Source: RPQJ01 sp963746325 (GTDB lineage Bacteria; Pseudomonadota; Gammaproteobacteria; Steroidobacterales; Steroidobacteraceae). Taken from it: a DNA stretch of 64,000 nucleotides. This document shows positions 27,742 to 37,718 of the stretch, one piece after another (position 1 is the first letter of the stretch; the number at the start of each line of letters is the position of its first letter). A program made the translations under genes and the position numbers. The stretch covers positions 186,001 through 250,000 of the forward strand of contig CAVVBC010000031.1 of assembly GCA_963746325.1 (NCBI GenBank), given 5' to 3'. The notes beneath the pieces were generated by a model that saw only the letters and a list, made by a program, of their open reading frames with translations, was not told the DNA's origin and ran no database searches.

Positions 27742-27768
27742 ACACCAACAAACCGTCCGGTTCGGTGT
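27742..27768. promoter_or_regulatory. Hyphenated palindrome in the divergent control region
   Basis: Arms ACACC and AACCG are mirrored by CGGTT and GGTGT around a central TC (AACCG-TC-CGGTT with outer ACACC/GGTGT). It lies between the flavoprotein start (27628) and the TPR-gene start (27831), where a regulator of both transcripts would bind. Candidate operator only. Confidence 0.35.
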
Positions 27769-27830
27769 CACTCACCATCCTGCCTCGCTATGGTCGCCTC
27801 TGCGGTCGACCGCGACTGGATGGAGAGAAG

Positions 27831-28475
27831 ATGCAAAAGAGAAATACGGTGCTGATCGCGCTGACGGTTTTTGGTCTGGGAATTTTCGTTGGCAAGGGAC
27901 TGCCCGTATTCGGAACCGCCGGCACCAAAGGCATGATCGAGACCGCCGACGCAATGGCGGCGGCGATGCCGCCCGGACACTCGCAGCTCGCAGACCGTGG
28001 TCTGGGCGATGCCGTGATGTCGACACTGCAGATGAGCGTCGCGACCACAGGGAATGCAGCGACGGGCCTGCCCGTCGCCGGAGCACGCGCCGAGCCGACG
28101 GGCCTGGTCGCGCAGGCGGACCAATTGCGGCGCGAGCGAAAATTCAAGGAAGCCGTCGAAGTCTATCGTCGCGCCGTGGCAGCAGGCGGCATGGATGCGG
28201 ACTCGTGGGCTGACTACGCCGATGCACTGGCATCGACCGGATCGGGCCTGCGTGGAGCGCCGGCGGATGCGCTGGCAAAGGCACTTGCGCTCGAGCCGAG
28301 GCATCCGAAAGCACTTTGGCTCAAGGCCAGTCTCGAGCACGAAGAGCATCGCTACCGCGACGCCGTCAATACCTGGCGCAACCTGCTGGCCGTCGTGCCG
28401 AAGGATTCGTCCGACGCCCGCATCATCGAAGCCAACATCGTCGAAGCGACGCGGCTTGCTGCCAGCCAGGGCTGA
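27831..28475 (+). CDS. Membrane-anchored TPR protein (CcmI/NrfG-like)
   Basis: 214 residues. A single N-terminal membrane helix (about 6-27) is followed by a periplasmic linker and TPR helices from about residue 95 (LVAQADQLRRERKFKEAVEVYRRAVAAGG..., ALALEPRHPKALWLKASLEHEEHRY). This matches the TPR part of CcmI/CcmH or NrfG, which present apocytochrome to heme lyase. Being the first gene of a multiheme-cytochrome operon, a role as a dedicated apocytochrome chaperone is plausible. GGAGAG lies 3 bases before the ATG. Confidence 0.7.
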   Translation: MQKRNTVLIALTVFGLGIFVGKGLPVFGTAGTKGMIETADAMAAAMPPGHSQLADRGLGDAVMSTLQMSVATTGNAATGLPVAGARAEPTGLVAQADQLRRERKFKEAVEVYRRAVAAGGMDADSWADYADALASTGSGLRGAPADALAKALALEPRHPKALWLKASLEHEEHRYRDAVNTWRNLLAVVPKDSSDARIIEANIVEATRLAASQG

Positions 28476-28477
28476 AG

Positions 28478-29452
28478 ATGCCAGCGCAAAGTATTCGTCG
28501 CGAGCGACCTGACGCAGTCAGCGTCGCCGATGCGCCACGCGTCATGCCGGCGACCACCCACGTTGGCACCGCCGGCCCGCGCGTCGAACCGTTGCGTGCG
28601 ACAGTCGCCTCGAACGCGACGAACCGTCGCCGGTTCCTCACGCCCGCCGGGATCTACTTCGTGGCGGTCCTCGCGGCGATGGCCTTTGGCATCAATCTGC
28701 CTTCGTCTGACTACCTCTCGCCGCAGTCCGGCCTGGGCTACGCACTCGGCATCGTGGGGGGCAGCTTGATGTTGCTGCTGCTGCTGTATCCGGTGCGCAA
28801 GCGCATGCCGCGCGCACGCTACGTCGGGTCCACGCGGGCATGGTTCAGGTTGCACATGACGCTCGGGATCCTCGGGCCCGCGCTCATCCTGTTTCATTCC
28901 AATTTCAGCCTGGGCGCGACCAATAGCAACGTGGCGCTGGTCTGCATGCTGATCGTCTCGGGCAGCGGCTTGTTCGGCCGCTACTTTTACCGACATATCC
29001 ATGTCGAGCTGAACGGGCGGGAGACCACCCTCGACGAGTTGCGGGAGTTCTCGAGCCGGCTGCAGCTGACCTCGACCGTGTCTTTCCTGCCCGCGCTGGC
29101 ACGGCGAATCGACGAGGAACAGGCAGTGATCGAGCGCCGCTTTGCCGCGACCCCGCTGCTGTTGCGGCCAGTCCTAGGCGCGATGTGGGCCGTCGGTGCG
29201 CGCCGTCGCCTGCGGCGCGCCGTCCGCGATGCGGTGGCCAAGGGAGCCGATCGTCGTCGCGACCCCACCCGTGACTCACTGCAGACAATCGCCTATCGCT
29301 ACATCGACGATCGGATCAGCGCAGCGCGGCGGGTGCTGGAATTCCGCGCCTTCCAGGCGCTGTTCTCGCTGTGGCACGCCCTGCACATGCCGCTCTTCTT
29401 CATGCTCATCATTACCGGGATCGTGCATGTGGTCGCGGTACACCTCTACTGA
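28478..29452 (+). CDS. His-rich integral membrane protein, candidate b-type electron carrier
   Basis: 324 residues. About five membrane segments: residues 52-70, 82-101, 119-137, 147-165 and 299-322, with a long basic cytoplasmic or periplasmic loop between the fourth and fifth. Histidines sit in or beside the helices (RLHMTLGIL, ILFHSNF, YRHIHVE, WHALHMP, IVHVVAVHLY), as expected for heme-b ligation. I cannot name a family with certainty; the overall look is of ferric-reductase/cytochrome-b561-like proteins. It lies between the TPR protein and the 21-heme cytochrome and could pass electrons across the inner membrane from the flavoprotein to the periplasmic hemes. Confidence 0.6.
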   Translation: MPAQSIRRERPDAVSVADAPRVMPATTHVGTAGPRVEPLRATVASNATNRRRFLTPAGIYFVAVLAAMAFGINLPSSDYLSPQSGLGYALGIVGGSLMLLLLLYPVRKRMPRARYVGSTRAWFRLHMTLGILGPALILFHSNFSLGATNSNVALVCMLIVSGSGLFGRYFYRHIHVELNGRETTLDELREFSSRLQLTSTVSFLPALARRIDEEQAVIERRFAATPLLLRPVLGAMWAVGARRRLRRAVRDAVAKGADRRRDPTRDSLQTIAYRYIDDRISAARRVLEFRAFQALFSLWHALHMPLFFMLIITGIVHVVAVHLY

Positions 29453-29465
29453 CGTACTCGCCTGC

Positions 29466-31031
29466 ATGCTCCGCTGGCGCAGTGCCTGTCGTCTCCTGAT
29501 CGCGATCCTCGGGCTCACGATGCTGCCCCTGGCTGCCGTCGCGACGAATCTCGAGACACTGTTGATGCCGGGGCCGGTCATCGCAGGTCACGCGAAATAC
29601 GAGCAGGAATGCTCGCGCTGTCACGATCGCGCGGATCGCTCGCGGCAGGCAGCCCTTTGCCGCACCTGTCATGAGCCCATTGCTGCCGACATTGCCCAGC
29701 ACAAGGGATTCCATGGCCGGTTGCCGGGGGCGGAAACTGCGCAATGCAGCGCGTGCCACGCCGAGCACAAGGGTCGCCAGGCCGACGTCGTCAAGCTCGA
29801 GCAGGCTTCCTTCCCGCATGCGCAGACCGACTTCCCGCTGCAGGGAGCGCATGCGACGGTGGCGTGCGCGAGCTGTCACCAGACGGGCAAGAAGCATCGG
29901 GAGGCGCCTTCGGCGTGCGTCGATTGCCATAAGAAGGAAGAGCCGCACGAAGGCAAACTCGGGCGCGATTGCGCCAGCTGCCACGAGTCCGGCAGCTGGA
30001 CACGCGTGCGATTCGATCACGCGAAGACCAAGTTCGCGCTGACCGGCAAGCACCAGCAGGCGACGTGCGCGGCCTGCCACCTGGGCAACCGTTACAAGGA
30101 TACGCCGGTGCAGTGCGCGTCTTGCCACGTACCGGACGACGCCCATGCCGGAGCCCGCGGTCCTGCATGTGGCGAGTGTCACCAGACGACCGGATGGTCG
30201 GGCACCAAGTACGACCACCTGAAAGCCACCGGATTCGCCCTGGCCGGAGCCCACTCTGCGCTCGACTGCAGGACGTGCCACAAGACCGCGAACTACAAGG
30301 ACCCGTTGCCCAGGGATTGCGCCGGCTGTCACCGCAGCGACGAACCACACGCTACCCGCTTTGGCGCCGCCTGCGAAAAGTGCCATGGGGCAAGTGCGTG
30401 GAAGCCGTCGAGTTTCGAGCACACGCGGGACGGCAAGTTCGAATTGCTCGGCGCACACCAGAAGCTGGACTGCCACGTCTGCCACACGGCCGTCGTCGCC
30501 AACCAGAAGCTAGGCGCTGAATGTGCCGGGTGCCACCGGGGAGACGATGTGCATGCCGGCAAGCTGGGCACCGACTGCGCGCAGTGCCACGGCGTCGAGA
30601 CCTGGCGTGGCCACCTGCAGTTCGATCACGACTTCTCCACGTTCCCGCTGGTCGGGCTGCACGTCGCCGTTCCGTGCTTCGCTTGCCATCGTTCCGCGAC
30701 GTTCAAGGAAGCGCGGCAGGCGTGCGTCGACTGCCACCAGGCGGACGATCGCCACAAGGGCTCGCTCGGCCGGGACTGCGAAGCCTGCCATTCAGCGAAC
30801 GGCTGGAACCTGTGGCAATTCGATCACGGCAAGTCCACGAAATTCCCGCTGACCGGGGCGCATGCCAAGGCCACCTGCGAAGGCTGCCACAAGCAACCCC
30901 CGCACGTGGCGAAGCCGTCCCAGGACTGCGCGACCTGTCATGCCGAGGACGATGTGCATCTCGGCCAGTACGGCCGTCAATGCCAGCGCTGCCACGTGAC
31001 CACCACTTTCAAGGCCGCGCGGCTGCAGTAG
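29466..31031 (+). CDS. Periplasmic 21-heme c-type cytochrome
   Basis: 521 residues. A signal peptide (about 1-26, ending AAVA) is followed by 21 CxxCH heme-binding motifs. From the fourth motif on, a three-heme unit of about 70 residues recurs: C..CH....YKD.P..C..CH..DD.H.G..G..C..CH....W....FDH..T.F.L.G.H. The extra invariant His residues (DDxH, FDH, LxGxH) are natural distal ligands. ATG 29466 chosen because it directly opens the signal peptide; an in-frame ATG at 29427 is possible. No frameshift. Likely a periplasmic wire between the inner-membrane protein and the outer-membrane components. Confidence 0.85.
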   Translation: MLRWRSACRLLIAILGLTMLPLAAVATNLETLLMPGPVIAGHAKYEQECSRCHDRADRSRQAALCRTCHEPIAADIAQHKGFHGRLPGAETAQCSACHAEHKGRQADVVKLEQASFPHAQTDFPLQGAHATVACASCHQTGKKHREAPSACVDCHKKEEPHEGKLGRDCASCHESGSWTRVRFDHAKTKFALTGKHQQATCAACHLGNRYKDTPVQCASCHVPDDAHAGARGPACGECHQTTGWSGTKYDHLKATGFALAGAHSALDCRTCHKTANYKDPLPRDCAGCHRSDEPHATRFGAACEKCHGASAWKPSSFEHTRDGKFELLGAHQKLDCHVCHTAVVANQKLGAECAGCHRGDDVHAGKLGTDCAQCHGVETWRGHLQFDHDFSTFPLVGLHVAVPCFACHRSATFKEARQACVDCHQADDRHKGSLGRDCEACHSANGWNLWQFDHGKSTKFPLTGAHAKATCEGCHKQPPHVAKPSQDCATCHAEDDVHLGQYGRQCQRCHVTTTFKAARLQ

Positions 31032-31046
31032 GAAAGAGAGGCGACT

Positions 31047-34000
31047 ATGAACCTGCATTGGATCCACCGTGCGTTGCTGCCTCTGTTGCTGCTCCTGGCT
31101 GCGGGCACCGCGTCGGCCCAGGTGACCGGGCGCAACTTCGACCACCTGACGACCGGCTTCGAGCTTACGGGCGCGCACCGCTTGCAGGCCTGCGAAAGCT
31201 GCCACGTGGACGCCGTGTTCGCGGGCACCCCGCGGGTCTGCGCCGCGTGTCACGCGCAGGGGTCGCGGATCGGCGCGACACCCAAGACTTCCGATCACGT
31301 GGCCTCGACCGACGCATGCGGCGCGTGCCACACCACGTCCGCCTGGATGCCCGCCAGCCGCTTCGATCACATGGAAGGCCGCGGCGACTGCGCGAGCTGC
31401 CACAACGGCGTGAAGGCCCAGGGCAAGTCCACCAGCCATGTCGCGACGACCCGGGAATGTTCGAGTTGCCACAGCAGTACCGCCTGGAGTCCGGCGAAGT
31501 ACAACCACGCCGGCATCATCAGCAACTGCGTCTCGTGCCATGACGGCGTCAAGGCCACGGGCAAATCGGTCACGCATTTCCAGACGACCAACACCTGCGA
31601 ATCGTGCCATTCGCCCGGGGACTGGTCGCCGATCATCCGCATGGATCACTCACAGGTCAGCGGCACCTGCGCATCCTGTCACGACGGCAGTGCAGCCACC
31701 GGCAAGCACGCACTGCACATTGCGACGACGGCCGCCTGCGACACCTGCCACGTGACCGCGGCGTGGAAGCCGGCGAGTTTCAGCCACGACGGCATCGTCG
31801 ATGGCTGCGTCAGCTGCCACGACGGAGCGCGTGCCACCGGCATCGGCCCGCGTCATATCAGGGCGACGACTACGTGCGCCGCGTGTCATTCGACCAGCGC
31901 ATGGCAGCCGACCACAAAGGTGGACCACGCCAACGTGCTGGGCAGTTGCTCGGCCTGCCACGACGGACTCGCGGCCAAGGGCCAGCCGACCAATCACATT
32001 CCGACCTCGGCGGAATGCGACAGCTGCCACGCGACCAGTGCCTGGACGCCAGCCAAGTTCGACCACACCGGCATCGCGACGAACTGCGTGTCGTGTCACG
32101 ACGGTACCCGCGCGACCGGCAAGAACGCCGACCCACATCAGGACCTCGACGACGTGCGAATCCTGCCACGTGATCGCAGCGTGGCAACCGGCTGCGCGCG
32201 TCGACCACGCGCAGGTGCTCGGCACCTGCTTTTCCTGCCACGACGGCAGCGTCGCGCAACCGGCAAGGGCGCCACTCACATCGTCTCCGACAATGCCTGC
32301 GACACTTGCCATTCGACCGTCCAGTGGCAACCCGCCAACTTTTCGCACACCGGACTGACTGAAAGCTGCGCAGCCTGCCATGACGGCACGCGGGCCACGG
32401 GCAAGAGCGCGACGCACATCCTCTCGAGCGCGTCCTGCGGCGACTGCCACGCCACGTTCTCGTGGCGTCCGGTCACCCGGGTCGACCACGCGCAGGTGAG
32501 CGGCAGCTGCGCGTCGTGCCACAACGGCACGACGGCCACCGGCAAGAATCCGGGTCACATTGCCTCCAGCACGGCCTGCGCTGCCTGCCACGCCACGCTC
32601 GCGTGGAAGCCTGTCACCCGTGTCGATCACGCGCAGGTCACCGGCGCCTGCTTCTCGTGCCACGACGGCACCCAGGCCACCGGCAAGACACCCACTCACA
32701 TCGTGAGCGACAACGCCTGCGACAGCTGCCATTCGCCGCTGGCGTGGAAGCCGGCGCGCTTCGACCACACCGGCATCATCAACAACTGCTCCAGTTGCCA
32801 CGACGGGGTCCGGGCGACGGCAAGACGCCGGCGCACATCGCCAGCAGCAACACGTGCGAGTCCTGCCATGCCGTAGCCGCCTGGAAGCCCGCGAACCGCG
32901 TGGACCACACCCAGGTGACGGGTACCTGCGCCGGTTGCCACGATGGCACCAAGGCGACGGGCAAGGGCGGCAACCACATTCCGACCAGCGGCGAATGCAG
33001 CACGTGCCACTCCACCATCGCGTGGTCACCGGCCACGTTCACGCACGCCGGTATTACGAGCGGTTGTGCCACCTGCCACGACGGCGTCAAGGCGCCCGGC
33101 AAGAATGCGACGCACCTCTTCACTTCGGCGACCTGCGAAGCCTGCCACGCCGTGACGACCTGGAAGCCGGCGACCCGGGTCGATCATGCGCAGGTGCAGG
33201 GTTCGTGCTCGAGTTGCCACAACAACGTCAAGGCGACGGGCAAGCCGGCGACGCATGTCGCGACGACGTCCGAGTGCAGCATGTGCCACAGCACGACGGC
33301 CTGGAAGCCAGCCACCGGCTTCAGTCACGACGGCGTCACCGGCAACTGTTCCAGTTGCCACAACGGCGTGAAGGCGACGGGCAAGAATCCCGCGCACCTG
33401 TCGACGAGCAACACCTGCGAGTCCTGCCACACCCCGACCGGCTGGAAGCCGGCAGCGAAGGTCGATCACACGCAGGTGATCGGCACGTGCTTCTCGTGCC
33501 ACAACGGCACGCTGGCCCTCGGCAAGGACGCCGGCCACATCGCGAGCGACAACGCCTGCGACAGCTGCCACAAGTCGACGGCGTGGAAGCCGACGATCCG
33601 GGTCGATCACGCGCACGTGACCGGCACGTGTTCGAGCTGCCATGACGGCGTGAAGGCGGCCGGCAAGCCCACGACGCACCTGCCGACGACGGCCCGAGTG
33701 CGGCAGCTGTCACTCGACCCTTGCCTGGACGCCGGCGAAGGTCGACCACACCAACATCACGAACTGCAAGGGCTGCCACAACGGCAACAGCGCGACCGGT
33801 CCGTCGCCTGGTCACATGACCTTCCCGGTCAACAGCTTCGACTGCAACCAGTGTCACTCCACGACGGCCTGGTCACCGAACACGTTCAAGCACCGTGTCG
33901 GCGGCGGTTACCCGGGCGATCATCGGGTCACGCTGACCTGCAGGAGCTGCCATACGACCAATACCGACGCCGCCACCTGGCGCACGCCGGCCTACAAGCC

Positions 34001-34194
34001 CAACTGCGCCGGTTGCCATTCCAACAAGTACAAGACCGATCCGCACACCAAGTACGGCAACGTGAAGTACACCGTCAGTGAGCTGCGCAACTGCTCGGGT
34101 GCCTGCCATACGTACACGGATTCGACGCTCACGAAGATCTCTGAAGAGCCGGGCCGGCCCGGAACATCGCATGACGGACTCGGGTTTCGACTGA
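31047..34194 (+). CDS. Giant multiheme c-type cytochrome (41 CxxCH + 1 CxxxCH), frameshifted
   Basis: Reconstructed length 1047 residues: signal peptide (about 1-25, ending TASA) then hemes roughly every 24 residues. Two half-modules alternate: A, C.SCHDG..ATGK..HI......, and B, C..CH...AW.PA...DH..V.G. or the variant F.H.GI.... B variants alternate, giving a four-heme repeat of about 95 residues; this order is broken by doubled DH-type modules around hemes 19-21 and 33-35. Each half-module keeps one extra His, a likely distal ligand. The last motif near 34100 is CSGACH. Single-gene continuity needs shifts near 32130 (+1), 32257 (+2), 32815 (-1), 33692 (+1) and 34157 (+1); after correction the length is divisible by three and there is no internal stop. 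The C-terminus EHRMTDSGFD overlaps the next start. Confidence 0.8.
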
Positions 34195-36574
34195 TGCGCG
34201 CGCAGGTTCCGCATCCTGCTGCTCGCGGGCGCCGTCCTGTGCAACCTGGCGGCGACACCGCTGTGGGCGCAGGGCCGCATCGTCGAGGACGTCGTGGCGA
34301 GCGAGCAACGGGGCTACGTGTCCGTCACGCTGCTGTTCAGTTGCACGATGCGCTACATGTCGCACACGCCGGCCACCGACGGCGAAACGCTGCAGGTTCG
34401 CTTCTCGGCGGGCCCGGACTGCGGCCGGACAGCTGGCTCGGAACCGTCGCCCCTGCTGGCCGGCGCGGCGGGATTCGTGCGCTCGGTCGACGTGGTGCGC
34501 CCGTTCGGCTCGGAGGTGCAGGTCACGGATCGGCTGGTCGAAGGCCGAGACGTTCGTGCTGACGCCGTCGATCGACGGACGCATGCTGCGCGTCCGGCTG
34601 CTGCGCACCGAGACGCCGCAGGTGACGGTGAAGGAGTTGCCGCAGGGCGTCTCCACGTACGCCGTGAACCTGGCCTCGTCGAACACGCCGTTCACGCCCG
34701 ACGCGCTCGCTGCGGCCGCGAAGGTCGTGGGCACGCGTACCTACGTTTCCGAGACGGTCGTCGACGAGCAACGCTGGTATCGGCTGCGGGCCGGGCCGTT
34801 CGTCAACGAGACCGCCGCCCGGCAGGCGCTCGCCAATTCGCGCGGCGAGTTCCCCAAGGCCTGGGTGGCGATCTCGGATGACGATACGCTGAACGGGTCG
34901 GGCATGCCGACGGGCGTCGCGACCGTGCGGCTCGACCGCGCCGCAGATCAATGCGTCGATGACGCCGGACGAGATCAAGCGGACCCTGGCGCAGGCGAAG
35001 GACGCGTTCCGCCACAAGGACTACGCGACGGCGATCCCGCTGCTGACGCAGGTGACGCAGCAACCGGAGTTTCCGCAACGGGCGGAGGCGCAGGAGATGC
35101 TGGCGCTGGCGCGCGAACGCAGCGGCCAGGTCGCGCACGCCAAGGCCGAGTACGAAGACTACCTGCGACGCTACCCGAGGGCGACGGCACGACGCGCGTG
35201 CGCAAGCGGCTGCAGGCCCTGGCCTGGGCCAGCCGCCCCGGCCGCAGTGGTGCGGCAGGCCGGACCAGGACGAATCGCCGTGGCGGGTGTACGGTGGCGT
35301 TTCGCAGATCTACCGCCGGGACCAGAGCCGCATCGAGAGCGGTCTCGCCGTCAGCGACATGACCACGCAGGACGCCATGCTCACCGACGTCAGTCTGGTG
35401 GCACGCCGCAACGGCGAGCGCTTCGATTTCACGACCCGCGCCAGCGCGGGCTACACCTACGACATGCTCTCCGACGGGCCGGGCAGCCAGTCGCGCGTGT
35501 CGCTGCTGTTCGCCGAAGTCGCCGACCGCGTCGTCGGCTGGTACGGCCGGCTCGGGCGCCAGTCCGGCGGCTCAGGCGGACTGCTCGGGACGTTCGACGG
35601 CGTGCAGGCCGGGTACCAGCTGTGGCCGCGCCTGCGCGTGAACGGATTCTTCGGCTACCCGGTCGATTCGACCCGCGAAGGCCCGGACAGCGACCGGCAG
35701 TTCGTCGGCATCTCCGCCGACGTCGGCACGTTCGCCGAGGCCTGGGACCTGTCGGTCTATGCCGTCGACCAGCAGCTGCACGGCATGACCGACCGCCAGG
35801 CCGTCGGCACCGAGGTGCGGTTCTTCAGGCCCGGGATCACCGTGGTCGGCCTCGCGGATTTCGACATCCACTACAGCACGCTCAACACCGTGCTGCTGCT
35901 CGGCACCTTCGCGCTGCCGGCACGCTGGACGCTGAACCTGAACGTCGACCAGCGCAAGAGCCCGGGCCTGTCGACGCGCAACGCGATGCTCGGCCAGCCC
36001 GTGCGTCGGTTCGACGAATTGTTCGGCCTGTACTCGCCGGAGGAGACTCGAAGCAGCTCGCGCTCGACCGCACGGCGGAGTCGCGGGTGTACACGGTCGG
36101 CGTGTCGCGTCCCGTCGGCGAGCGCTGGCAGTGGTCGCTCGATGCGTCCACCGCGACCCTCGACTCGACGCCCGATTCGGGCGGCGTCGCTGCGACGCCG
36201 TCGTCGGGGACGGACACTGCGGTCTCGACGCAGGCCATGGGCTACGGACTGTTCGGCCGCGGCGACGTCACGTCGCTGGGCCTGCAGTACCAGACGGGGG
36301 AGAGCGCGGAGATGCTGTCGCTGGGCATCGGCACCCAGCTGCCGATCGGCGAACGCTGGCGTGTCGGTCCGCGGCTGCGCGTGGATCAACGCAAGTTCGA
36401 GAGCGACGGTCGACCTCGCTGGTGTATTCGCCGGCACTGCGGGCCGAAATGCGCGGCAAGCACCTCACCTTCGAGTTGGAGGGCGGCGCCGAGCTCGGCT
36501 CGCGCGACTTCGGCACGAGCTCCGAGGACGCCTCGCGCTACTACTTCAGTCTCGGCTATCGCTATGACTTCTAG
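34194..36574 (+). CDS. Outer-membrane SPOR-TPR-beta-barrel protein (multiple frameshifts)
   Basis: Joined across about seven indels (near 34197, 34536, 34940, 35176, 35260, 36045 and 36412) this reads as one protein of about 790 residues. Order: signal peptide (ILLLAGAVLCNLAATPLWAQ, about 34210-34270), a beta domain, a SPOR-like segment (about 34650-34900, STYAVNLASS...RWYRLRAGPF), a short TPR stretch (about 34960-35180) and a beta-barrel from about 35290 to the end, finishing in ...YYFSLGYRYDF with the C-terminal Phe typical of BAM substrates. ATG 34194 overlaps the cytochrome stop. No nonsense codon occurs inside any segment, favouring sequencing error over decay. In context it may be the porin sheath or anchor for the cytochromes. 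Confidence 0.65.
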
Positions 36575-37148
36575 CACGCGATCCGGCGACGCCCGGCCAC
36601 GGGTCGGCAGGGCCTTCCCGGCCACCCTGTTCACCGTTGCATGGCTTGCTGCAGTGCTGGCGGCAGGCTGCGCAAGCACGCAGCCCGCGGGTCCGCGCGA
36701 GTATCTCGACGAACGCACCGCGGCGACGATCACGGTTGCGGGCGAGTCGATGGTCTTCGCCTGCGAGCGACCCGAACTCGGCGTGAACGCTCGCGACTAC
36801 GTCACGTTGACGGCCGTCGACGTCAACACCTCGGGCAGGCACGCCACGCACCTCGTGGGCTACGCCTGGTCGACGCTGGACAAGCGGGCGGTCCAGGAAA
36901 ACGCCAGCCACTTCGAGCTGATCGCCGACGACCGCACGCTGCCGCTGCAGCCGATGCCGGACGGATTCCGTTCGCTCGGTGTCGACGAGCCGCCGATTCC
37001 GGTCCCCTCGCGCAACGCCGTGCCGCTGTCGGCTCCGGTCACCCGGGATCAGCTGCAGTTTCTGCGGGACACACCGGACGCGCACATCCTGCGAACGCGC
37101 GACGGGGTCACCGAGCGGTTTACGCTCTGGCGCGGCCGCGGCGGCTGA
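36564..37148 (+). CDS. Hypothetical lipoprotein, last gene of the cytochrome operon
   Basis: 194 residues with a signal and lipobox LAAGC (Cys about residue 36). The mature part has no family I recognise; it is polar with two short beta-type stretches (TITVAGESMVFACERPEL, HFELIADDRTLPLQPMPDGFRSL). It starts inside the last codons of the barrel gene (overlap 11 bases), so it is translationally coupled, and a hairpin follows at 37172. Probably an accessory subunit of the outer-membrane assembly. Confidence 0.6.
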   Translation: MTSSTRSGDARPRVGRAFPATLFTVAWLAAVLAAGCASTQPAGPREYLDERTAATITVAGESMVFACERPELGVNARDYVTLTAVDVNTSGRHATHLVGYAWSTLDKRAVQENASHFELIADDRTLPLQPMPDGFRSLGVDEPPIPVPSRNAVPLSAPVTRDQLQFLRDTPDAHILRTRDGVTERFTLWRGRGG

Positions 37149-37171
37149 GCGCTGCCCAATCCGGGCTAAGC

Positions 37172-37189
37172 CCTGCCCATCCGGGCAGG
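37172..37189 (+). terminator. Intrinsic-type terminator after the cytochrome operon
   Basis: 7-bp stem CCTGCCC/GGGCAGG with ATCC loop, followed by CTGTTTG, 24 bases after the lipoprotein stop. The T-run is short. Confidence 0.5.
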
Positions 37190-37262
37190 CTGTTTGAAAC
37201 TGAGGTCCGTTCAGTGCCATGCTCGGGCTTCCTGGCACTACCGCCCTGCGCCGGAGCCCCGC

Positions 37263-37718
37263 ATGATTACCCTGACCGTCAACGGCACCCGTCGCTCGTT
37301 CGAGGGCGACCCCACCATGCCGCTCCTCTGGTATCTGCGCGACGATCTCGCGCTGACCGGCGCGAAGTACGGCTGCGGCGTCGCGCAGTGCGGGTCCTGT
37401 ACCGTGCACGTCGGGGGGCAACCCGCCCGCGCCTGCCAGGTACTGATGTCGGAACTGCAGGGTGCCACCGTCATCACGATCGAAGGGCTGCACCCGACCG
37501 GCGAGCACCCGCTGCAAGTCGCCTGGCGCGAGATCGATGTGCCGCAGTGTGGCTTCTGCCAACCCGGCCAGATCATGCAGGCCGCCGGACTGCTCCAGCG
37601 CACGCCGAAGCCGAATGACCAGCAGATCGACTCGGCGATGAATGGCCACCTGTGCCGCTGCGGCACGTATCCACGCATACGCGCGGCGATCAAGGCCGCG
37701 GCGGAGAAGAGCTCATGA
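37263..37718 (+). CDS. 2Fe-2S subunit of a xanthine-oxidase-family dehydrogenase (IorA-like)
   Basis: 151 residues with two [2Fe-2S] sites: the plant-ferredoxin type CGVAQCGSC...C in the N-terminal half and the CGFCQPGQ...CRCGTY site of the helical domain. Matches the small subunit of isoquinoline 1-oxidoreductase and related aldehyde dehydrogenases, which carry electrons from the molybdenum centre. Its stop overlaps the large subunit start (ATGA). Substrate not determinable. Confidence 0.87.
   Translation: MITLTVNGTRRSFEGDPTMPLLWYLRDDLALTGAKYGCGVAQCGSCTVHVGGQPARACQVLMSELQGATVITIEGLHPTGEHPLQVAWREIDVPQCGFCQPGQIMQAAGLLQRTPKPNDQQIDSAMNGHLCRCGTYPRIRAAIKAAAEKSS

Noticed and set aside
31300..33900. 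CRISPR-like or satellite repeat
   Set aside because: The periodic DNA is coding repetition of heme modules; repeat units vary and there are no uniform spacers.
32100..36600. Cytochrome and barrel genes as pseudogenes
   Set aside because: Every reading segment is free of stops and conserves motifs; indels are in C/G runs and also hit essential-type genes. Kept as likely sequence errors.
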